Positions 57,491 through 64,000 of a stretch of DNA of 64,000 bases are shown one piece after another. The first letter of the stretch is position 1. Each line of letters begins with the position of its first letter. Under the pieces are notes generated by a model, which saw nothing but the letters and a program-made list of their open reading frames with translations, ran no database searches and was not told the origin of the DNA. This DNA is from Liriodendron chinense. Lineage: Eukaryota > Streptophyta > Magnoliopsida > Magnoliales > Magnoliaceae. Both the position numbers and the translations under genes were made by a program. Location of the stretch: the NCBI GenBank assembly GCA_003013855.2, contig ML058439.1:620001-684000 (forward strand), given 5' to 3'.

Positions 57491-60400
57491 ATGGATAAGA
57501 GTTGCATGCGAGCTAAGAATCGGTTTGGCCTAGGGTATAAATAAGGTGTTAAGGAGTTCATGGAATTTGTGCGATATCGGGCAGATTTAGGGAATAAAAT
57601 TAGGCGTCCATGCCGAAAATGCAAGAACATGGTTCACAAGACTTTAGACAAAGTAGAAGATGATTTGTTCATAGTTGGGATTGACCAGGGTTACACTTGG
57701 TGGATTCATCATGGTGAAGACTTCCACCAAAGAGTTAAGGCCACTGAAGTCCTTGCTGACCCAATTGTGCCTATTGACTGGGGATGAAGATGTTGACGAA
57801 ATACAAGATATCATAGGGGATGTGTTAAGGGGAACAATTGCGGATACTGATTTTACAACGACAAGTAGTATCCAGGATATTCCTCGTATGGGTGATGTCG
57901 AATCAGAAAAGTTTAGTAGGTTGTTGAGAGATGCGCAACAGTCCACTCTATCCGGGGTGTGGGAACTTCTCCGAGTTGAATTTCCTTACAGGGTTACTTC
58001 ATTTGAAGATAATAAATCGATGGAGTAACAAATCATTCGACATGTTACTTGGCTTGTTGAAAGAAGTAGTACCGGACGGTGAGACATTGCCTAAGTCTCA
58101 TGACGAGGCAAAATCCTTAATGTGAGGCTTGGGCCTTGGTTACATCCTCATATATGCATGTATAAATGATTGTGTATTGTATTGGAAAGAACATGAAAAT
58201 GTTGAAGAGTGTCCACAATGTGGAGAGTCTAGGTGGAAATATGACGAAGCCAAGCGTAAGAAAATTTTACAAAAGGTGTTAAGGTACTTTCCATTGAAAC
58301 ACAGATTTCAAACATTGTTTACGTCGAGCAAGACAGTTGAAGATATGAGGTGGCATAAAGAGAAACGCGTTCATGATGATAATACATTGAGGCACCCTAC
58401 TGACTCTGAAGGCTGGTAAAATTTTGACAAGCAATATGACTGGTTTGCAAAGGATTCTCGCAATGTTCGGCTAGATCTTGCAAGTGATGGTTTTAATCCA
58501 TTTGGTAATATGAGTAACTTGTACAGTATGTGGCCAGTGATACTTATGCCCTACAATTTACCTCCTTGGTTGTGTATGAAGGAGTCATTTTTCATGATGT
58601 CATTGCTTATTCCTGGACCCAAGTCACCGAGGAATGACATTGATATGTATTTGCGACCTTTAGTAGATGAGTTAAATGAGTTGTGGAGTCAAGGTGTCTA
58701 GACCTATGACACTTTTACGGAACAGACATTTCAATTGCATGCAGTGGTCTTGTGAACAATAAATGACTTTCCTGCATATGGGAATTTGTCTGCGTGAAGC
58801 ACGAAGGGAAAGTTGGCTTGTCCTACATGTAGTACTGAGACTTGTTAATTGTCATTGAAGCATGGTAAAAAAAACCGTATTATATGGGCCATCGTCTCTT
58901 CCTTCTGAGGGATCATAGTTGGCGCAGGAAGACGATGATCTTTAATGGCAAACAAGATCATAGGCCACCACCGAAAGAATTATTTGGAGAAGATGTGGTA
59001 CAACAACTAAGTAACATTGAAGAAGTTAGATTTGGTAAGGCACCGTACTTGAAGAAGAGAAAACGTACAGTATTTGAGTATAACTAGAGGAAGAAGAGCA
59101 TTTTTTTAGTTGCCCTATTGGAGTGATTTGAAATTGCGACACAACTTGGATGTCATGCATATTGAGAAGAATATATGTGACAATGTCTTTAGAACAATGA
59201 TGAACATAGAGAAGAAAATAAAAGACAGTTTTAAGGCTCGATTGGATCTATAAACAATGAGTTTAAGGAAAGAGTTGCACTTGCAACCATATGAAAATTC
59301 ATATACTATACCAGTAGCTTGCTACACATTAACAAAACTGGAGAAAAAGCGTTTATGTGAATGGTTGAGATCGGTGAAGTTTTTCGATGGCTATGCATCG
59401 AATATCTCTCAGCGCGTAAAAATTACGGACTGTAAAGTAAAAGGAATGAAAAGTCATAACTGTCACATCCTTCTGCGACGTCTACTACCGGTTGCGATTC
59501 GTGGATTCCTTAGCAAGGATGCCAGTGCTGCGCCGATTGAGTTGGGGATATTTTTTAAGGATTTGTATTCAAAATCTTTGAATGTAGAGGTTATTAAACG
59601 ACTGGAGAAGGACATTGTCGTAATCCTTTACAAACTTGAAAGAATATTTTCGCCTGCATTTTTCGATGTCATGGTACACCTAGCGATTCACTTACCGCAC
59701 GAAGCGAAGCTTGCAGGCTCAGTACAATATCGTTGGATGTATCCGATCGAAAGGTGATAGAACCTATTAAAATTTTTATTCATTCCATAAACTACATATA
59801 TCTATGTTTTCATATGTATAACATAGTGATTTTATGTATAGATACCTTCACACATTAAAACGATATGTGAGGAATAAGGCACGTCCAGAGGGATCTATTG
59901 CTGAGGCATACATTGATAATGAGTGCCTGACATTTTGCTCAATGTATCTTCATGGCATAGAGACTAGATTCAACTAAGAAGATCAAAATGCCGATGAAGG
60001 GCAGAAGCATGAACAAGGACTCATATCTGTATTCGCACATAATGTCCGTCCTTTAGGATCACCGACGTTTCAGGATATGGACCATGGGGATCAAGCAAAG
60101 GCGCGGTGGTACTTGTTGCATAATTGTGAAGATATAGAGTCATACTTAAAATAAGTCTTCAATCGATAATTGTATATCTATATACGATGATCTTAAAATT
60201 TCTTGCTGATAACGTGCCAATTATTTATAACGAACACATCGAGGAGATGAAGTCTCAATACCCTACAAATTATGATCGAATGCATCAGGATCAATTTTCA
60301 GAATGGTTCGTAAAACGTGTAAGATTAATTCACCTTCTATCTCACCACACTTACAATATTGTTGTATTGCACAATATTTACACCTAATCTCAAATCCATA

Positions 60401-61223
60401 AATATTTACATTCTGTACGTGATAATAGATGAAGACGTTGCGCGCTAGCAACTCTGCGGATGCGTCTGAGGCACTCTACACACTGGCATGTGGCCCTGAT
60501 AAATGTGTGTCTAGATATATATAGGTTGTATTGTAAACGAGATTAGGTTCCAAATTGAAGAGCGTGAGAAGTATAGGACCACACAAAATAGTGGGGTGGT
60601 TGTGAAGGGAACGCATGAGGAGGTAGAAATTGACTTTTATGGCGTTTTGATGGATATTATTGAGCTGAGTTATTGTATGAGAAAGCGGGTGTACTTATTT
60701 AAATGCGATTGGTGGGACATTGGAAATAAGAAGTTGGGAATACAGATTGACGACTACTTTACAAGCATAAATTTATCTCGGAAGTGGTTTAAAGACAACC
60801 CATTTATCATAGCCAGCCAAGCCGAACAAGTATTCTACCTCGCTGACACCAAGTTAGGCGGCTCTTGGTACGTAGGTGCAGAAAATAAAGCCCAGGAACA
60901 TATTTGACGTTCCCGAACTAGACGTTGAAGATAGCGATGAAGGGAGAAATGGAACGTCGTCGGTTGAACAAGCATATCAAGAAGACATGCCTTCTTGGGA
61001 TAGAGGGAATGATCAAAATATTGATATTGATGTGGTGCAATTGAATAGAGATGATGTGCCACCTGATCATGTTGATGCCTCAATCATAAATGACATTGTT
61101 AGAGATGATAGCGCTTTCATTGATGACGATGTTGCAGACGATGAAGAGGAAATACTGATCAGCGATAGTGATGGTGAAGAAGAAAGAGTCCTAAGCGATA
61201 ATGATACAGACGATGATTATTAA
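57491..61223 (+). pseudogene. CACTA TNP2-type transposase, decayed
   Basis: Begins MDKSCMRAKNRFGLGYK at 57491 right after a ttgcattgtag acceptor; a TAA follows at codon 18. Pieces in order: transposase-associated domain (CRKCKNMVHKT, YTWWIHHGEDF; 57560-57780); zinc-ribbon-like CPQCGESRWK; TNP2 core with DMRWHKEKRVHDDNTLRHPT, DSRNVRLDLASDGFNPFGNM, LIPGPKSPRNDIDMYLRPLV (58050-58700); HNLDVMHIEKNICDNVF (near 59140); DUF4218 (SHNCHILLRRLLPVAIRGF to WMYPIER, 59260-59757, continued after an intron at 59827); and DUF4216 (VYLFKCDWWDIGNKK, 60690-60730). An acidic tail ends at 61223. About ten stops, a frameshift near 57780 and a 1-base insertion near 60870. Role in family: the catalytic transposase of En/Spm-like elements. 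Confidence 0.93.
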
Positions 61224-61360
61224 ATATACACAAGATTTACATGTCATTTTTCAATTCGAATAATTTTATTATTACATGTATATATGTTTTACGAGTCATG
61301 ATTTATTCCTTGAATTGACTTGTTTATAATCCACATTTGTAATTGAGTCACTTTCTGATC

Positions 61361-61594
61361 ATGTCCTCCACAAACCGGAGCGTAGCAGAAGCACGCAACA
61401 TACTTCATCAGCTGTTGCAGATGGACTTTTCGGCCCTATATTCTTATGGTAGGGCCAGAGAGATACCCAGTCTGGTCGATAAATGTAAGGAGGAATATAT
61501 CGACGATGACTCAGATGAAAGATTATACAATCTCAAAGAAATTTCAGACCTGATGGAGGAATATAACCAGCGAAAAACTTCGTATGGAAGATGA
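61361..61594 (+). CDS. Small ORF between the two CACTA transposase genes, unknown
   Basis: 77 codons from ATG 61361: MSSTNRSVAEARNILHQLLQ, then DFSALYSYGRAREIPSLVDK and a charged C-terminal half. Undamaged although its neighbours are not. I do not recognise it; it could be a further CACTA-encoded exon or chance. Confidence 0.35.
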   Translation: MSSTNRSVAEARNILHQLLQMDFSALYSYGRAREIPSLVDKCKEEYIDDDSDERLYNLKEISDLMEEYNQRKTSYGR

Positions 61595-62040
61595 GACATT
61601 GTCACTTGCACATCTGAATGGAATCCCGAGAGATTAGATTTCTCCTATTGTGACTGACATGTTGGCTGTAACAATGTCGAGTGCTTTATACAGCTTGACA
61701 TATACATCTGCAGCGTACGATAACTTACGCAGGGAGTATTTTGGATAGTTGATCAGAAGTTGTTTCGTATTACAATGAAATATATGTATTTAATATAGAA
61801 TAACAATGTATAATGAAATTTTCAACTTTTATATTCTGTTTATGGTTTTATTATATTCTGCTTGCATTATAGTATAATGGTCTAATCATATTTTTATCAT
61901 CGCTCTAAGCATAAGTACAAATTCATTCTACTATGAACACTACTTGGACTGTAAAGTTTAATATGTTTATTATATTGATGTTAATAAACTTGCATTGACA
62001 TTGTTTAAATTTATAAGTTTGTATTTCAGACATATTCATC
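61595..62040. other. Gene-free spacer in the CACTA
   Basis: AT-rich, no repeat or ORF recognised. Confidence 0.5.
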
Positions 62041-63737
62041 ATGGCACCAGGCAGGAGATTAGGTCGTTCGCGCACTGGATCTACCCCTTCCACCCGTGAT
62101 GCGACACAGACAACATCGATGTTGCATTGTGCATCACAGGCGTCTGATCCTTCGGTTCAGCATATACCAGGCACTACATGTAAGTCTAGACATTTATTTA
62201 GTGATTTCTGTTTATGTTGTTACTTACATATTTCTTTTCGCGACAGCATCTTCTACCAGCCGAAGAGGACGTGGACCCACGAGTGGGTTAATTTTAGAGT
62301 GACTTACGCATGAGGGTAGGGTGGCGGTAGAGTTCCCACAGGACTGCCTTAAGTTTGTTGGGGACAGTGTCAGGCTGTTTACGTCTGAGGTCGGTGTCCT
62401 ATACCGATCTCTGATCCCCGCCACCATCCTCCGTTGGACGGACGTGACAGATGATGTGTGACAGCTCATACATCAGCGCCTTCAGGTAAATTTTAGTAAA
62501 TTGAAATTTTCTTTTATGAAAGTTCAATTATGGTTAAGTGATTTTCTTAATAAGTTTATTGCCTTAATCTATTATTTACAAAACTGCAGAATAAATTTGT
62601 CTTCGATTTAAATGTTCCTTACATTTTCATACCGTCGATGACATGATCAAAGAGCGGTTCAAGGAGTACCGCGGAGATTTACACCAGCGGTACAAGCGGT
62701 GCAAGACGCACGATGAGGCCGTACTGTCTACACTACCGCACGTGACTATAGACGACTGGAGGATACTCTGCGAGAGATTTTCATCGGAGGCTTTTCAGGT
62801 AATATTTACATATTTACGATATCTTCAGGTAACAATTAAATTCGCAATTAATAACAATGTATTTTGAATAATGTGTTCAGAAGAGGAGTAGATTAAATTC
62901 TGCGAACAGGAAAAAGTTACAAGTGATCCACATAGCTGGTTCAAAGTCATTTGTACGACATCGTTACGACATGGTAAGAAATTATTGATGATTATTAAGT
63001 TGATATATTATTTTGATTGACATTTATTATAAGTCTACTTTCCTTTTGATTGCACAACGAGATTCCGTCACCGGCCAGGAGCCTAGATCAGTAGACGTCT
63101 ACAGAGGGACTCATTATCGGCAGGCGACGGGATCTTGGGTTCATCCTAGAGCCAGTAAGCATTGGGTAAAAATCTTTACTTTGTAAAATTTAATTGCATT
63201 GATTGATAATAATGTCATTCATGTCATTTATTATGAAATTTCATATGTTTTCATTACAGGCGGCGATGGACACCATACACAAGTCAGCCCACTCCTGATG
63301 GTAGTCAGTGGAGTGGGCCAGAAATTCTGAGCGAGGTGCTTGGCACCCGTTCTGGATATGTGTGTAGGCTTGACCATGGTGCCAAGCTTATGACACCCAC
63401 TAGAGCTGGCTTCCAGCAGATTCGTAGCTGGTGAGAGCGCTCTATGCCGAGCTGATATCACAGAGAGAGAGAGAGAGGGAGAGAGAGAGGTTCAGTAGCT
63501 ACAGGTCGTCGTCGATGAGATTAAAGAGCAGTTAGAGAGGTTAAGGGAGGAGGAGCAGGGGCGTAGGGAGGAGGAGGAGCAGAGGTGGAGAGAGGAGGAG
63601 GAGAGGCGACAGGAGGAACAAGAGATGAGGATCGAGGAGTTGTGGTTAGAGCATAAGCAACGGATGCAGGAGATATTTTAGGCTCTCGCTGCACGCTTTG
63701 GCACCGATGCCCCGCCACCTCCACCTTCATCTTCTTG
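62041..63737 (+). pseudogene. CACTA Transposase_24 (Ptta/En/Spm) gene, multi-exon, decayed
   Basis: Exon 1 62041-62179 (MAPGRRLGRSRTGSTPS), donor catgtaagt; exon 2 62247-62485 with two TGA codons (RVAVEFPQDCLKFVGDSVRL, YRSLIPATILRWTDV); exon 3 62590-62798 (NKFVFDLNVP, frameshift near 62640, then KERFKEYRGDLHQRYKRC, WRILCERFSSEAFQ); exon 4 62881-62973 (KRSRLNSANRKKL, GSKSFVRHRYDM); exon 5 from about 63059 (RDSVTGQEPRSVDVYRGTHY, RQATGSWVHPRAS); exon 6 from 63260 with a frameshift near 63297 (GSQWSGPEILSEVLGTRSGY), then a Glu/Arg coiled coil and a proline end (DAPPPPPSSS) stopping at 63735-63737. This matches PF03004. In En/Spm-like elements the second protein binds subterminal repeats. Confidence 0.92.
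63448..63700 (+). repeat. GA-rich low-complexity coiled-coil coding tract
   Basis: Runs of gagaga and aggaggag encode the E/R-rich coiled coil of the Transposase_24 gene. The antisense ORF is an artefact. Confidence 0.8.
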
Positions 63738-63970
63738 ATTGTTTTTATGTACGGATGTTAAACTTATAATGTACTTGTGCGTGTATGAATGTGGGTTGTC
63801 TGTGGATGTGGAATGGATTATTTGTGTATGGATAGTGTGGTTTGTGTTTGTTCGTATGCATGTGGATGTGAATAGGATAAAAATGTATTGTAATAGATTT
63901 ATTTATAGGTGTATATCAGGAATTGTTTCCTGAATTTTGAAAACAAATGGAATCGGGAAAGGGAAGACTA

Positions 63971-64000
63971 TTATCGATGAAATATTTCGTAGGTAATAGA
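63971..64000. repeat. First 3' subterminal repeat of the CACTA
   Basis: tatcgatgaaatatttcgta plus ggtaata is a decayed copy of the 45576 palindrome, marking the approach of the 3' terminus. Confidence 0.65.

Larger units (their letters stand above)
45392..64000 (+). mobile_element. Giant CACTA (En/Spm) transposon, right end outside the window
   Basis: Starts with CACTACAAGAAATCATTTTC, a canonical CACTA terminus, inside the copia-like LTR (flanking ttt would be the 3-bp target duplication). Then come subterminal palindromes, minisatellites, a 9.3-kb CCTAAA-type array, a TNP2 gene and a Transposase_24 gene, all plus strand. The last 30 bases of the window (tatcgatgaaatatttcgta) are a diverged copy of the same subterminal palindrome, so the 3' end should be a few hundred bases beyond 64000. 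Length over 18.6 kb is large for the superfamily, half of it satellite. Both genes carry stops, so it is not autonomous. Confidence 0.88.

Overview
The window is nuclear DNA of a flowering plant, deep in transposon-rich intergenic chromatin. The support is plant-only families (plant mobile domain, LRR receptor kinase of subfamily XII type, Ty3/gypsy and copia-type LTR elements with plant primer-binding sites, hAT and CACTA transposons), spliced genes and long AT-rich gene-free stretches. A dispersed repeat resembling ones I associate with magnoliid genomes occurs at several loci, but the lineage is a weak guess. No host gene in the window looks intact.

Layout. 1-608 (minus): open-ended exon of a plant-mobile-domain protein with a long repeat-bearing 5' flank to about 2.7 kb. 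3.1-6.64 kb: tandem arrays (about 152, 50 and 456 bp periods) ending at a 25-N gap (6639-6663). 7274-8170: two exons of a decayed class II DAHP synthase. 8.2-13.1 kb: microsatellites, small repeats and a CACTA end. 13190-21476 (minus): LRR receptor-kinase pseudogene split by a 5.6-kb Ty3/gypsy element (15579-21175, TSD atatg). 22437-24755: hAT element with 8-bp TSD and a decayed transposase. 25884-about 32629: old Ty3/gypsy copy of a related family, with a 1.53-kb solo LTR (26640-28173, TSD ctttt) inside its gag. 33626-33795: probable SINE.

34224 to the right edge is a nested stack. A non-autonomous copia-like element (LTRs from 34224 and 44781) holds a 6.94-kb Athila-like non-autonomous element (36722-43664, TSD gagat) encoding one long acidic ORF. 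Its 3' LTR is broken by a CACTA transposon that starts at 45392 and runs past 64000. That CACTA carries subterminal palindromes, several minisatellites, an inverted repeat, a 9.3-kb telomere-like CCTAAA-derived array (48138-57452) with a 139-bp unit and a 4.14-kb super-repeat, then decayed TNP2-type and Transposase_24-type genes.

The strongest candidates for something undescribed are the giant CACTA element with its internal telomere-like higher-order satellite, possibly a 9-kb intron, and the non-autonomous Athila-like element with its KTMRDY-repeat acidic protein. Everything here is read by eye; family names rest on recognised motifs and not on searches.
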